From: Phycisphaerales bacterium
Lineage (GTDB): Bacteria; Planctomycetota; Phycisphaerae; Phycisphaerales; UBA1924
Reading direction: 5' to 3'
Assembly (NCBI GenBank): GCA_020849105.1
Contig: JADLGW010000030.1
Coordinates: forward strand, 1-64,000
Length of the DNA stretch: 64,000 nucleotides
Position numbers and translations under genes: made by a program. Positions 17,371 through 26,434 of this stretch are shown piece after piece (positions within the stretch are counted from its first letter, which is position 1; the number at the start of each line of letters is the position of its first letter). The notes under the pieces are model-generated. The model was not told where the DNA came from, made no database searches, and saw only the letters and a list, made by a program, of their open reading frames with translations.

Positions 17371-17409
17371 ATGAAGGCTCGGGAGGGCCGCAGCGGAAGT
17401 GGGGACTGA
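17371..17409 (+). CDS. Possible 12-codon leader ORF coupled to the methyltransferase
   Basis: ATG AAG GCT ... GAC TGA encodes MKAREGRSGSGD. Its stop overlaps the next start as TGATG. A TAGGAT hexamer lies at 17355-17360, ten bases upstream of its ATG. It could be a real upstream ORF or simply the leader; evidence is positional only. Confidence 0.2.
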   Translation: MKAREGRSGSGD

Positions 17410-18110
17410 TGGAAACGCTCGTTCGCACCGGGCCGGCACGGGTGGACGCGGATGTGCGCATTCCGGTCACACCCGACGCGGCGGCGTGGAGTCAGTACTA
17501 CGAACAGGTCTACCGAGCGGCCCGCGGCGACGCGACGGTGATTCCGTGGGCTGACGGGCGGGCCAGCCCGGGGCTGGTGGAGTGGCTCAACAGCGCGGCG
17601 CCCAGCGAGGTGCGTCCCGGCGCGAGGGTGGCGGTCGTGGGGTGCGGGCTCGGCCACGACGTCGCGGAACTTGCCCAGCGCGGGTACGACGTGACCGGGT
17701 TCGACGTTTCGCACACGGCGGTGGAATGGGCGCGGACGCTGCACCCACACTGCGGGGATCGGTTCATGGTTGCGGACCTGATGGCCCTGCCGCGGGAACT
17801 CCTGCGCCGCTCGGACCTGGTTGTCGAGGTCCACACAATCCAGGCGCTGCCGCCGGAGTGCCGCGCGGCCGCCGCCGCGGGGCTGGTGTCGCTGATGCGC
17901 CCGCACGGGTGCCTGCTCGCGCTGTGCCGCGGACGGGATGAGGGCACGCCTCTCGATGCGGCCGACGCCCCGCCCTTCCCGCTGACGCCGGGTGAACTGA
18001 CGGGGTTGTTCGGGGCCCATGGGCTGACGCCGGTGCAGAGCGTGGAGGCGTTCCTCGACGAGGAGGATCCGCCAAAGCCACGCCTGCGAGCGGCGTTCCG
18101 GCGGCGGTGA
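17409..18110 (+). CDS. SAM-dependent methyltransferase (thiopurine methyltransferase-like)
   Basis: 233 residues. Class I methyltransferase core: motif I is VAVVGCGLGHDVAELAQRGYDVTGFDVS (about 72-99), followed by MVADLMALP and a DLVVEVHTIQALPP segment. The order and the early W..YY.Q motif resemble TPMT/TehB-like enzymes that methylate small S- or metalloid-containing molecules; substrate unknown. The ATG overlaps the stop of a possible 12-codon leader ORF (TGATG). It is convergent with the membrane glycosyltransferase gene. Confidence 0.82.
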   Translation: METLVRTGPARVDADVRIPVTPDAAAWSQYYEQVYRAARGDATVIPWADGRASPGLVEWLNSAAPSEVRPGARVAVVGCGLGHDVAELAQRGYDVTGFDVSHTAVEWARTLHPHCGDRFMVADLMALPRELLRRSDLVVEVHTIQALPPECRAAAAAGLVSLMRPHGCLLALCRGRDEGTPLDAADAPPFPLTPGELTGLFGAHGLTPVQSVEAFLDEEDPPKPRLRAAFRRR

Positions 18111-18162
18111 ACCAACCAAGGGCGCTGAGATCGCGGAGGGAGCGCCGAGTGCGCGGAGGGGT

Positions 18163-19620
18163 TCAGCGCGCCGGCGATGGTTCACTGAAGGGGACGCGGA
18201 GCAGCGAGAAGGTGTACTTGTGGACCGATCCCGTCGTGACGACGTCGAACGGCACGGCGCGAAGCGCGGGCAGATCGGTCGCGTCAGGATCGGTGCGCAG
18301 GACGGCGAACGTGCCCGGCGTCGGGGCCTGCCCGGCGGCGAGGCCCGGCTTCCAGAGGACGCGGACGTCACGACCGGCCTGCGCGGCGGCCCGGACGGCG
18401 TAGAGGAGAGTTTCGGGACGGGCCTCGATCAGGTCATTGGCCCACACAGTCGCGCCGGCCGGGAGTGAGGCGGCGAGCGCGCGGCCGGGTTCGCGCCCGG
18501 AGGAGGCGTGCCGCGAGGGCTCCATCACGGTGATGTACGCCATGGCGCCCGCGCCGAGGATGATCGGCCAGGCCAGCGGCACGCGCAGCATCACCGTGCG
18601 GGCAAGGCTCAGCGTGCGGCCCTCCCAGGCGTCGGCGGTGTTCCGCAGGAACCACGGGATCAGGACCGGTATAAGCGTCAGCGCCGGCATCGCATAGCGC
18701 GGATTCGCGACGCCGAGCAGCGGGTAGAACGTGAGAGCGATGAGGACGGTCCACGCGGCGGCGCGCGCCCGCGGGTCATCGCCGGCGCCGCGTCCCAGCG
18801 CGAAGGGCAGCACGAGGGCCGTCGGCAGCGCCGACACCAGGGCCGCCGGCGGCACGAGCAGGATCGAGGCGACCGTGGCGGGGGAGAGGCGGCCGCTGGT
18901 CCACAGGAACTCCGACGGGCTCTGCATGATCGGGTCTTGCCCGCGGGCCTCCGCCCAGAGTTTCCAGCCGGCGGCGGCCAGGACCACGAGCCCAACGAAG
19001 AGGGCGGCGAAGTACCAACGAGCCCGTGTCCTCCAGGCCCCGCCCCGGGATGCCACGATGACCGCCGCCAGGACGCAGGGCCCGGCCGCGGGGCCCTTGG
19101 CGAGCCCCGCAAGGATCAGTGCCGCGGCGAGCGCGGCGGCGTGCCCGACGCCGGCGCGGGGCGCGAGAAACAGGTCGATCGTCAGGAGCATCGAGGCGAG
19201 CGCACCGAGGTTGTTGAGCGCCTCGATCTCCGCGCTGCGCCCGGGCGACCAGAAGAGGGGGGTGAGCGCGAACATCACGCCGGCCCACGCCGCGTACCGC
19301 GGGCCGAACCACCGTCGGGCGAACACAAGGAGCAGCAGGGCCGAAAGGGTCGAGGCGGCCGCGGATACGGCCCGCGCCGAGAACTCGGACTTGCCGAAGA
19401 GCGCCGCCGATGCGCCGACCGCCCACGACATGCCGGGGGGCTTGCGCAGGTAGACCTGCCCGAACAGGGTCGGCCGCCACCAGTGCCCGGTGTCCAGCAT
19501 CTCCCAGCCTGGGATCACGCGGTGGCCCTCGGTCATGGAAAACCCGTCGCGCCCCAGCGCCGGCCAGAACACGGCCGCGCAGGCCAGGATCACGATCAGC
19601 GTGTCACGGAGGGTGCGCAC
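18163..19620 (-). CDS. Membrane glycosyltransferase of the ArnT/PMT (GT39/GT83-like) type
   Basis: 485 residues with about a dozen hydrophobic helices. The first periplasmic loop contains the acidic and basic residues expected at the active site (MTEGHRVIPGWEML, YLRKPPGMSWAVG), as in lipid-linked sugar transferases that modify lipid A or proteins. A soluble C-terminal portion follows. Start is GTG 19620, with TACCCT on the minus strand (19627-19632) exactly six bases upstream, suggesting a leaderless message. Donor and acceptor are unknown. Confidence 0.83.
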   Translation of the reverse strand: MRTLRDTLIVILACAAVFWPALGRDGFSMTEGHRVIPGWEMLDTGHWWRPTLFGQVYLRKPPGMSWAVGASAALFGKSEFSARAVSAAASTLSALLLLVFARRWFGPRYAAWAGVMFALTPLFWSPGRSAEIEALNNLGALASMLLTIDLFLAPRAGVGHAAALAAALILAGLAKGPAAGPCVLAAVIVASRGGAWRTRARWYFAALFVGLVVLAAAGWKLWAEARGQDPIMQSPSEFLWTSGRLSPATVASILLVPPAALVSALPTALVLPFALGRGAGDDPRARAAAWTVLIALTFYPLLGVANPRYAMPALTLIPVLIPWFLRNTADAWEGRTLSLARTVMLRVPLAWPIILGAGAMAYITVMEPSRHASSGREPGRALAASLPAGATVWANDLIEARPETLLYAVRAAAQAGRDVRVLWKPGLAAGQAPTPGTFAVLRTDPDATDLPALRAVPFDVVTTGSVHKYTFSLLRVPFSEPSPAR

Positions 19621-19765
19621 GACCAGAGGGTAATGTCCGGGTGGCGCGGGCGCGGCCCCGGGCGGTCCGGCGGAGCGGGCCCCGGCGTCCGTGACGGCCT
19701 GGCCGAGCGGACTTCGGCGGTACGGCCCGCTATCCTGCCCTCCCTACCGGCGTGGAGCCCTTGTG

Positions 19766-20647
19766 ATGAGCATGGCTGACGTGCAGTTGCCCCAGCAACG
19801 CCGCTTCGGCGAGACGAAGCGACTGGGAGCATGGTGGCTGCCCTCGCTCCTTGTGTTCCTGGGATTTGCCGCGTTCATCGTGTACTCCACATGGGCGGCG
19901 CTGCAGGGCCAGCATTATTTCGTGCCCGGGACGCATTACCTGTCGCCCATGTACTCGCCGGTCCTCTGGGACTCGTGGATGCAGGGCCAGGGGCACCTGT
20001 ACCGGCCGAGCGGGCACGCCTGGTTCGGGGAGTGGCCGGCGTGGCTGCCGACCCACGTCCTCAACTGGAAATGGGCGGTGATCCCGCTGACGCCGGCGTT
20101 CCTGATCCTGTGGGCGCCGGGCGGTTTCCGGTTCACCTGCTACTACTACCGCGGGGCCTACTACAAGGCGTTCTGGGCCGACCCCGTCGCGTGCGCGGTG
20201 GGTGAGCCGCGGAAGACGTACCTGGGGGAGAAGTACCTGCCGCTGGTGCTGCAGAACTCGCACCGCTGGTTCATGTACCTGGCGGTCGTGTTCATCTTCC
20301 TGCTCAGTTACGACGCGATCGTGTCGTACTTCTTCCCGGTCGGGTACGGGGCCGGCGGGGTGGTGAAATCCGAGTTCGGCATCGGCATCGGGACGCTGGT
20401 GCTGACGATCAATCCGATCCTGCTGGGGGCGTACACCTTCGGCTGCCACAGCCTGCGGCATCTGGTCGGCGGTCGGCGCGACAGCCTTGCCGGCCTGGGC
20501 GCACGGAAGCCGGTCTACGACTGCGTTTCGTGCCTGAATCGCCGCCACATGATGTGGGCGTGGCTGAGTCTGTTCTGGGTCGGGTTCACGGACCTGTATG
20601 TGCGGATGGTGTCGATGGGCGTGTGGCACGATTACCGAATCTTGTGA
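19766..20647 (+). CDS. Succinate dehydrogenase membrane anchor (actinobacterial Sdh1-like)
   Basis: 293 residues, about five membrane helices. Motifs such as FTCYYYRGAYYKAFWADPVACAVGEPR (written here only as a region, about 115-141), KYLPLVLQNSHRWFMYLA and FGCHSLRHLVGG contain conserved His residues suited to haem or quinone binding. In mycobacteria and other actinobacteria a similar protein precedes SdhA as the membrane anchor; here sdhA also follows 47 bp downstream. ATG 19766 is chosen as the first reasonable start; ATG 19772 is also possible. TATCCT at 19731-19736 may be the -10 element. Confidence 0.8.
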   Translation: MSMADVQLPQQRRFGETKRLGAWWLPSLLVFLGFAAFIVYSTWAALQGQHYFVPGTHYLSPMYSPVLWDSWMQGQGHLYRPSGHAWFGEWPAWLPTHVLNWKWAVIPLTPAFLILWAPGGFRFTCYYYRGAYYKAFWADPVACAVGEPRKTYLGEKYLPLVLQNSHRWFMYLAVVFIFLLSYDAIVSYFFPVGYGAGGVVKSEFGIGIGTLVLTINPILLGAYTFGCHSLRHLVGGRRDSLAGLGARKPVYDCVSCLNRRHMMWAWLSLFWVGFTDLYVRMVSMGVWHDYRIL

Positions 20648-20654
20648 CCTGGCG

Positions 20655-20674
20655 ATAGGTCCCATGGGACCTAT
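20655..20674. repeat. Perfect 20-bp palindrome between the Sdh anchor and sdhA
   Basis: ATAGGTCCCATGGGACCTAT is its own reverse complement. It is followed at once by CGCCC-CATA-GGGCG, a second hairpin, which runs up to the sdhA GTG. It could be an operator, an mRNA structure setting subunit ratios, or another small dispersed palindrome. Confidence 0.85.
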
Positions 20675-20694
20675 GCGCCCCATAGGGCGTCAGC

Positions 20695-22587
20695 GTGAAC
20701 TCATACGAAACGCACGAGCACGATGTGTTGGTCATCGGGGCCGGCGGGGCCGGCCTCCGGGCGGCGATTGAGGCTTCCGCGGCCGGGTGCAGCGTTGCGC
20801 TGGTGTGCAAATCGCTTCTCGGCAAGGCTCACACCGTCATGGCCGAGGGCGGCATGGCCGCCTCCATGGCCAACGTGGACGACCGGGATAACTGGAAGGT
20901 CCACTTCGCCGACACGATGCGCGGCGGGCAGTACCTGAACAACTGGGTCATGGCCCAGCACCACGCCAAGGAGGCCCCGGCCCGCGTGCGGGAACTGGAG
21001 GCCTGGGGCGCGGTCTTTGACCGCACCGCGGACGGGCGCATCCTCCAGCGGAACTTCGGCGGGCACCGCTACCCGCGCCTGGCCCACGTCGGCGACCGAA
21101 CGGGGCTGGAGATGATCCGCACGCTCCAGGATTACGGCGTGCACCGCGGCATCGACGTGTTCATGGAGATGACGGTCCACACGCTGCTGCTGGATTCGGG
21201 TGCGTCGGATTTGGGTAGGTCGGCTCTCCGAGCCGACACCTCATCCGGCATGTCGGCACGGAGTGCCGACCTACCCAGGGTGATCGGCGCCTTCGGCTAT
21301 GACCGTCCCCGCGGCCAGTTCCGCGTGTGGAAGGCCAGGGCCGTCGTGCTCGCGACCGGCGGCATCGGCAAGGCCTTCCGCATCACGTCCAACTCCTGGG
21401 AGTACACGGGCGACGGGCACGCGCTGGCGTACGAGGCCGGCGCTGACCTTATGGACATGGAGTTTGTCCAGTTCCACCCGACGGGCATGGTCTGGCCGCC
21501 CAGCGTGCGCGGGCTGCTCGTCACCGAGGGCGTTCGCGGCGAGGGCGGGCGCCTGCTGAACAAGGACGGCAAGCGGTTCATGTTCGACGACGTCCCGCCG
21601 CTCTACAGGAACCAGGTCGCCACGGACGCCGAGGAGGGCTGGCGCTACGTCACCGGCGACAAGAACGCCAACCGCCCGCCGGAACTGCTGACCCGCGACC
21701 ACGTCGCGCGGTGCATCAACCGGGAGGTGAAGGCGGGGCGGGGTTCGCCCCACGGCGGGGTGTACCTGGACATCGCATGGATCAAGGAGAAGCTGGGCGG
21801 CGCGGCCGAGGCGCACATCAAGAAGAAACTGCCGAGCATGTACCACCAGTTCCACACGCTCGCGGGCCTGGACATCACCAAGGAGCCGATGGAGGTCGGG
21901 CCGACCACGCACTATGTGATGGGCGGCGTGCGGGTCGACGGCGACACGCAGATGTCCACGGTCCCCGGGCTGTTCGCCGCGGGGGAAGTGGCGGCCGGGC
22001 TGCACGGGGCCAACCGTCTGGGCGGCAACTCACTCTCGGACCTGGTGGTGTTCGGCAAGCGCGCCGGGGAGCACGCGGCGGCGTTCGCCAAGGAGCACGG
22101 AGCCGGCGCCGTGAACCCCGCACAGGTGGAGGATGCGCAGCGGCGCGCGCTGGGGCCGCTGGAGCGCAAGACCGGCGAGAACCCGTACGCCATCCAGCAC
22201 GACCTGCAGGGGATGATGCAGGACCTGGTCGGCATCGTCCGCACCGAGGCCGAGATGACGCGGGCCCTCGAAGGCATCAAGAAACTGAGGGAGCGCGCCG
22301 CGAGCGTCGCGGCCCCCGGGTCGCGCGAGTACAACCCGGGCTGGAACACCGCGATCGACCTCTCGAACCTGCTCACGGTGTCGGAGGCGGTGACGCGGGC
22401 CGCCCTGGAACGCAAGGAGAGCCGCGGCGCCCAGTTCCGCGAGGACTATCCGGCGAAGCGCGACGAGTACGCGGCGTTCAACATCGTGCTCAGGCGCGGG
22501 GGGGTGACGGACGCGATGCAGGTCGTCCGCGAACCGCTCAGGCCGATGCCGGAGGAGTTGAAGAAGGTGATCGAGGAGAACAAGTGA
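20695..22587 (+). CDS. sdhA: Succinate dehydrogenase flavoprotein subunit, with in-frame palindromic insertion
   Basis: 630 residues. FAD-binding DVLVIGAGGAGLRAAIEA (10-27), the covalent-FAD His in AHTVMAEGG (about 45-53), EFVQFHPTG, the substrate-loop TEGVRGEGGRLLN and the C-terminal GANRLGGNSLSDLVVFG are present. It oxidises succinate to fumarate (or the reverse) at the membrane. An insertion encoding GRSALRAD...SARSADLP (about residues 173-194) sits between LLLDSGASDL and RVIGAFGYDR. GTG start 20695. The expected iron-sulfur subunit gene sdhB does not follow; the next gene is manC. Confidence 0.94.
   Translation: MNSYETHEHDVLVIGAGGAGLRAAIEASAAGCSVALVCKSLLGKAHTVMAEGGMAASMANVDDRDNWKVHFADTMRGGQYLNNWVMAQHHAKEAPARVRELEAWGAVFDRTADGRILQRNFGGHRYPRLAHVGDRTGLEMIRTLQDYGVHRGIDVFMEMTVHTLLLDSGASDLGRSALRADTSSGMSARSADLPRVIGAFGYDRPRGQFRVWKARAVVLATGGIGKAFRITSNSWEYTGDGHALAYEAGADLMDMEFVQFHPTGMVWPPSVRGLLVTEGVRGEGGRLLNKDGKRFMFDDVPPLYRNQVATDAEEGWRYVTGDKNANRPPELLTRDHVARCINREVKAGRGSPHGGVYLDIAWIKEKLGGAAEAHIKKKLPSMYHQFHTLAGLDITKEPMEVGPTTHYVMGGVRVDGDTQMSTVPGLFAAGEVAAGLHGANRLGGNSLSDLVVFGKRAGEHAAAFAKEHGAGAVNPAQVEDAQRRALGPLERKTGENPYAIQHDLQGMMQDLVGIVRTEAEMTRALEGIKKLRERAASVAAPGSREYNPGWNTAIDLSNLLTVSEAVTRAALERKESRGAQFREDYPAKRDEYAAFNIVLRRGGVTDAMQVVREPLRPMPEELKKVIEENK
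21213..21276. repeat. 64-bp double-hairpin palindromic element inside sdhA
   Basis: Same element as at 15629-15686: GGGTAGGTCGGCTCTCCGAG on the left and the TGTCGGCACGGAGTGCCGAC arm on the right are identical, while the central linker is six bases longer. The perfect outer repeat extends to 13 bp with T/A flanks. It is read in the same frame as in sucD. Confidence 0.95.
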
Positions 22588-22712
22588 GCCCGGAGCCCGG
22601 CGGGATGCCCGCCGCGTCAAGACCGGTGGATCGACCGATGGGCATGGACGGGTGCCACTGCCCTACGATGCGCCTCGGCATCAGGGAAGACGCGGCCTGA
22701 CTCTCCAACGCC

Positions 22713-23828
22713 ATGCGATACGCGATGATCATGGCGGGCGGCGCGGGGACACGGCTCTGGCCGATGAGCCGCGAAGGCCGGCCGAAACAACTCCTGCGGT
22801 TCATCGGTCACGGCGACAACGCCAGGTGCCTGCTGGAACTGGCCCGGGAGCGGCTCGCCGGCTTTGTGCCGCCGGAGCGGGCTTTCATCTGCACGAGCGA
22901 GTCCTACAGGGCCGCGATCCGCGCCGCGATCCCGGCCCTGGACGACAACCAGATCCTGGGCGAGCCGGAGGGGCGTGACACGCTGAACGCGGTCGGCCTG
23001 GCCGCGGCGGTGTTCCAGAAGATGGACTCGGACGCGGTCTTCGCGGTGCTGACGGCGGACCACATCATCGAACCGGTCACGAAGTTCCAGGAGTTGCTGG
23101 ACCTGGGTTTCCGCATGGTCGAGGCCGACCCGTCGCGGCTGGTCACGTTCAGCATCAAGCCGACGCACGCGGCCACGCAGTTCGGGTATGTGGAGCGCGG
23201 CACACCGATCATCGACGTGCCGGGCAGCAAGGACCTGGCGTTCCGCGTCGCGCGCTTCGTGGAGAAGCCCGACCTGCCCCGGGCCCAGGCGTATGTGCAG
23301 AGCGGTGTCTTCGGCTGGAACAGCGGCATGTTCGTGTGGAAGGCCGCCACGGTGCTGGAGTGCATCAGGCAGTACAAGCCCGAGAGTTACGAGGGGCTGC
23401 TGCGGATCCAGGACGCGTGGGGCACACCCCGCCAGCGCGAGGTGCTCGGGGCGGTGTACCCGACGCTCCCGAAGATCAGCGTGGACTACGCCGTGATGGA
23501 GCCGGCCAGCAAGGCCAAGGGCGACTCCCGGCGCGTCACCGTGTGCACGGTGGCGATGGACCTGAAGTGGCTCGACGTGGGGTCCTGGCCGAGTTACGGG
23601 CAGACCCTGCCCGCCGACGCGGCGGGGAACCGGGTGGTCGGCGACGCGACCGTGGTGAGGGGCGCCGGCAACCTGGTGGTGAGTGAACGGGCCGGGCACA
23701 CGATCGCCCTGCTCGGGTGCAGGGACATGATCGTGGTCCACACACCCGACGCGACGCTCATCATGCCGCGGGACAGCGCCCAGGACCTGAAGGAACTGCA
23801 CGCCGCGGTGGACTCGTCCCTGCGCTGA
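22713..23828 (+). CDS. manC: Mannose-1-phosphate guanylyltransferase
   Basis: 371 residues. Nucleotidyltransferase signature IMAGGAGTRLWPMSREGRPKQ begins at residue 6; the hexose-phosphate site FVEKPD and GWNSGMFVWKA are also typical. It makes GDP-mannose from mannose 1-phosphate and GTP for glycan synthesis. The bifunctional isomerase domain of E. coli ManC is absent, so it is the short single-domain form. ATG 22713; a perfect 7-bp stem CGGCGGG-ATG-CCCGCCG (22598-22614) lies between it and sdhA and may separate the two transcripts. Confidence 0.92.
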   Translation: MRYAMIMAGGAGTRLWPMSREGRPKQLLRFIGHGDNARCLLELARERLAGFVPPERAFICTSESYRAAIRAAIPALDDNQILGEPEGRDTLNAVGLAAAVFQKMDSDAVFAVLTADHIIEPVTKFQELLDLGFRMVEADPSRLVTFSIKPTHAATQFGYVERGTPIIDVPGSKDLAFRVARFVEKPDLPRAQAYVQSGVFGWNSGMFVWKAATVLECIRQYKPESYEGLLRIQDAWGTPRQREVLGAVYPTLPKISVDYAVMEPASKAKGDSRRVTVCTVAMDLKWLDVGSWPSYGQTLPADAAGNRVVGDATVVRGAGNLVVSERAGHTIALLGCRDMIVVHTPDATLIMPRDSAQDLKELHAAVDSSLR

Positions 23829-23844
23829 AGCCCGATTCCGGCCG

Positions 23845-24813
23845 TCAGGCGGCCAGCGCGATGCGGGTGCGCCCGAGGCGGAATGCCGCCGCGACGGCGT
23901 CGGGGTCCAGGGTGGTGCCGCGCATCCGCATGAGTTCCGCGAGCGCCCCGTGCAGCGTCCGCGCCTCCTGGTATGGGCGGTCGGTGGTCATGGTCACCAG
24001 GGCGTCGGCGACGGCGAGCACGCGGGCCGCTCCGGGCAGTCCCGGGGATTGGTCGAAGCGGGCGTGGTGCAGGCGGATGGCGTCCACCACCTCGCGGTCG
24101 GCGCCGAGCAGCCCCGCGATGGCCGCCCCTTCCTCCGCGTGCCGTTCCATGATCCGGCGCTCGGCGGCGCTCAGCACGCCGGGCCGGGCGAGCAGTTCAT
24201 CGGGGATCACAATCTTGCCCAGGTCGTGCAGCAGCCCGGCGACACGCGCCGCGTTGATCGCCGCCGGAACCTGGCCCATGGCGCGGGCAAGGCCCGCGGC
24301 CGCGTCGCTCACCAGTTCGCAGTGCTCGGTCAGGTGGGCGCGCTGCGAAGCGCCGAGGAAGCCCCACCGCCGGCGGAGCAGTTCCCTGGCGCGGTCCGGC
24401 GGAGCCAGGTCCGTGCGGGCGCCGAGGGCGTCCGCGGTGCGGTAGGCGGCCACCATGTCCCAGGTGCAGATCATCCCGCGCTCACGCGAGAGGCAGGCGG
24501 CGTGGTCCGCCCGGTTGAACAGTTCCCCGCGGGCGCGGACGCGGCGCTCCCACGCCAGCCCCGTCGCGACGAGAGTCCCACCGGAACGACTCACGAGGTC
24601 GTCGGCCCAGACCCAGGTCTCGGCGCGGCAGGTGACCTCTGCCGTGACAACCCAGCGCCCGTCCAGCGGGTCGGCGTGCCCGCCGAGGCCGGTCGCGGCG
24701 GCGCGGATCAGGTCCGGGAGGGTGTGCGGCGGGTTCTGGCCGGGTTCGAGCACGGCGCAGAACTGGAACGGGGCCGGGGCGGGCCGCGGACGGGGGGACG
24801 GCTCTTGCAGCAT
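23845..24813 (-). CDS. HD-domain protein with degenerate GYP motif
   Basis: 322 residues. The C-terminal half is an HD-GYP-like domain: GLLHDLGKIVIPDELL, ERHAEEGAAIAG and IRLHHARFDQSPGLPGAARVLAVADALVTMTTDRPY. In active HD-GYP phosphodiesterases the segment reads HHERWDGxGYP; here it is HHARFDQSPGLP, so cyclic-di-GMP hydrolysis is doubtful although the metal-binding HD and several His are kept. The N-terminal ~130 residues have no recognised domain. No membrane segment. It lies tail to tail with manC. Possible roles are another HD hydrolase activity or a regulatory protein. Confidence 0.75.
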   Translation of the reverse strand: MLQEPSPRPRPAPAPFQFCAVLEPGQNPPHTLPDLIRAAATGLGGHADPLDGRWVVTAEVTCRAETWVWADDLVSRSGGTLVATGLAWERRVRARGELFNRADHAACLSRERGMICTWDMVAAYRTADALGARTDLAPPDRARELLRRRWGFLGASQRAHLTEHCELVSDAAAGLARAMGQVPAAINAARVAGLLHDLGKIVIPDELLARPGVLSAAERRIMERHAEEGAAIAGLLGADREVVDAIRLHHARFDQSPGLPGAARVLAVADALVTMTTDRPYQEARTLHGALAELMRMRGTTLDPDAVAAAFRLGRTRIALAA

Positions 24814-25003
24814 GTGGGTGCCTCTGGTGTCCCCTGTTGTTCGGGCAGCCGGGGCGCCCGTGGACCCGGCGGTGGGGAACGGGCCCTCGATTCACCGGCG
24901 GGCACGCGGGGCGTGAGGGCTCGGGGGTTCGGGGTGTGGTCCGGGAAGTCGCGGAGGGCATAATGAGGACGCCGGCAGGATGCCGGTGCCACGGGAGCAT
25001 CCC

Positions 25004-26434
25004 ATGTTCTTCCGCATGGTCTATGACGACAAACTCGCCCAGGCCGCGTACCTCATCGGGTGCCAGCGGACGGGGGAAGCCGTCGTCATCGACCCGGAGC
25101 GGGACGTCGACCGGTACGTTGACCTGGCGCGGCGCGAGGGCCTGCGGATCACGCACGCCGCCGAGACGCACATCCACGCCGATTTTCTGAGCGGCGTGCG
25201 GGAACTGGCGGAACGCGGGGCGACGGCGTGCGTCTCGGGTGAGGGCGGGGAGGAGTGGTCGCCGCGCTGGCTCGGCGCGAAATCCGGCGGCGGGGCGTAC
25301 GCGTCGCGCGTGCTGCGCGACGGCGACACGTTCGCCGTCGGGCACGTCGAACTCCGGGCCGTTCATACCCCGGGGCACACGCCGGAGCACCTGAGTTACG
25401 CGGTGACCGATCGTGGCTCCGGCGCGGGCGAGCCGATGGGCATCGTCACGGGGGACTTCGTGTTCGTGGGCGACCTGGGGAGGCCCGACCTGCTCGAGAC
25501 CGCGGCGGGGCAGGCGGGGGCCGCGGCCCCGGCGGCGCGGCGCCTGCACCGGAGCGCGGTGAGGTTCGCGGGGCTGCCTGACTTCCTGCAGGTCTGGCCC
25601 GCCCACGGCTCGGGCAGCGCGTGCGGGAAGGCGCTCGGCGCGGTGCCGCAGAGCACCGTCGGCTACGAGCGCCGGAACAACCCGGGGCTGCGGGCGGCCG
25701 CGTCGGGCGAGCGCGAGTTCATGGACTACATCCTCGCTGGGCAGCCGGAGCCGCCGCTGTACTTCGCGCGGATGAAGCGGATGAACCGTGACGGCGTGCC
25801 GCCGCTCGGGGAACTGCCGCGCCCGCGGCGGGTGGCGGCCGATCAGGTCGCGTCGCCCGGGAGCGTGCAGGTGGTGGACACGCGGACGTGGAAGGAGTTC
25901 GCGGGCGGGCACCTCCCCGGCTCGTTCTACCTGCCGCTGAACCAGAGTTTCACGACCGACGCGGGGTCGATGCTCGACCCGGACCTGCCCGTCGTGCTGG
26001 TGCTGGAGGAGCGGCGGGTGGAGGAGGCGGTGCGCGACCTGTGCCGTATCGGGATCGACCGCGCGGAGGGGTTCGTCGAGCCCGCGGACGTGGCGCGGCT
26101 TGCGGCCGGCGGCGGGGCGGTGGCGCGGGCGGAGGACGTGAGCGTGGAGCGGGCACGCGGCGTGCTGAAGGAGGGAACGGCGTTCTTCCTCGACGTGCGG
26201 CGCGCGGGCGAGTTCGCGGAAGGGCACATCCCCGGTGCGCGGAACACGAGCCACACCCGCCTGGCGGCCCACCTGGGCGCCCTGCCGCGCGACCGGACCA
26301 TCGTCGTGAACTGCAAGGCGGGCGGGCGTTCGGCCCGGGCGGTGGCGTTGCTGCGGCGGGCCGGCTACGACGCGGTGAACCTCGCGGGTGGGTTCGACGC
26401 CTGGAGCGGCGCGGGCGCGCCGGTCAGTCCGTAA
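25004..26434 (+). CDS. ETHE1-like metallo-beta-lactamase fold protein fused to two rhodanese domains
   Basis: 476 residues. The N-terminal MBL-fold domain (about 1-255) has THIHADF (short form of the HxHxDH motif), HTPGHTPEHLSY and GDFVFVGDLGRPDL, as in persulfide dioxygenases (ETHE1/BlhA type). A first rhodanese domain (about 270-370) lacks an active Cys (VVLVLEERRVEE). The second (about 375-476) has it in VNCKAGGRSAR. Likely role: sulfide or persulfide oxidation with sulfur transfer. ATG 25004 chosen for the conserved MFFRMVYD start. CATAAT at 24958-24963 is a possible -10. It ends 11 bp inside the opposite gene. Confidence 0.88.
   Translation: MFFRMVYDDKLAQAAYLIGCQRTGEAVVIDPERDVDRYVDLARREGLRITHAAETHIHADFLSGVRELAERGATACVSGEGGEEWSPRWLGAKSGGGAYASRVLRDGDTFAVGHVELRAVHTPGHTPEHLSYAVTDRGSGAGEPMGIVTGDFVFVGDLGRPDLLETAAGQAGAAAPAARRLHRSAVRFAGLPDFLQVWPAHGSGSACGKALGAVPQSTVGYERRNNPGLRAAASGEREFMDYILAGQPEPPLYFARMKRMNRDGVPPLGELPRPRRVAADQVASPGSVQVVDTRTWKEFAGGHLPGSFYLPLNQSFTTDAGSMLDPDLPVVLVLEERRVEEAVRDLCRIGIDRAEGFVEPADVARLAAGGGAVARAEDVSVERARGVLKEGTAFFLDVRRAGEFAEGHIPGARNTSHTRLAAHLGALPRDRTIVVNCKAGGRSARAVALLRRAGYDAVNLAGGFDAWSGAGAPVSP

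Noticed and set aside
19695..19760. tRNA-like GGCCTGGCCGAGCGG segment
   Set aside because: No T-loop (GTTCRANYC) or matching acceptor stem follows at the right distance; it is the leader of the Sdh anchor gene.
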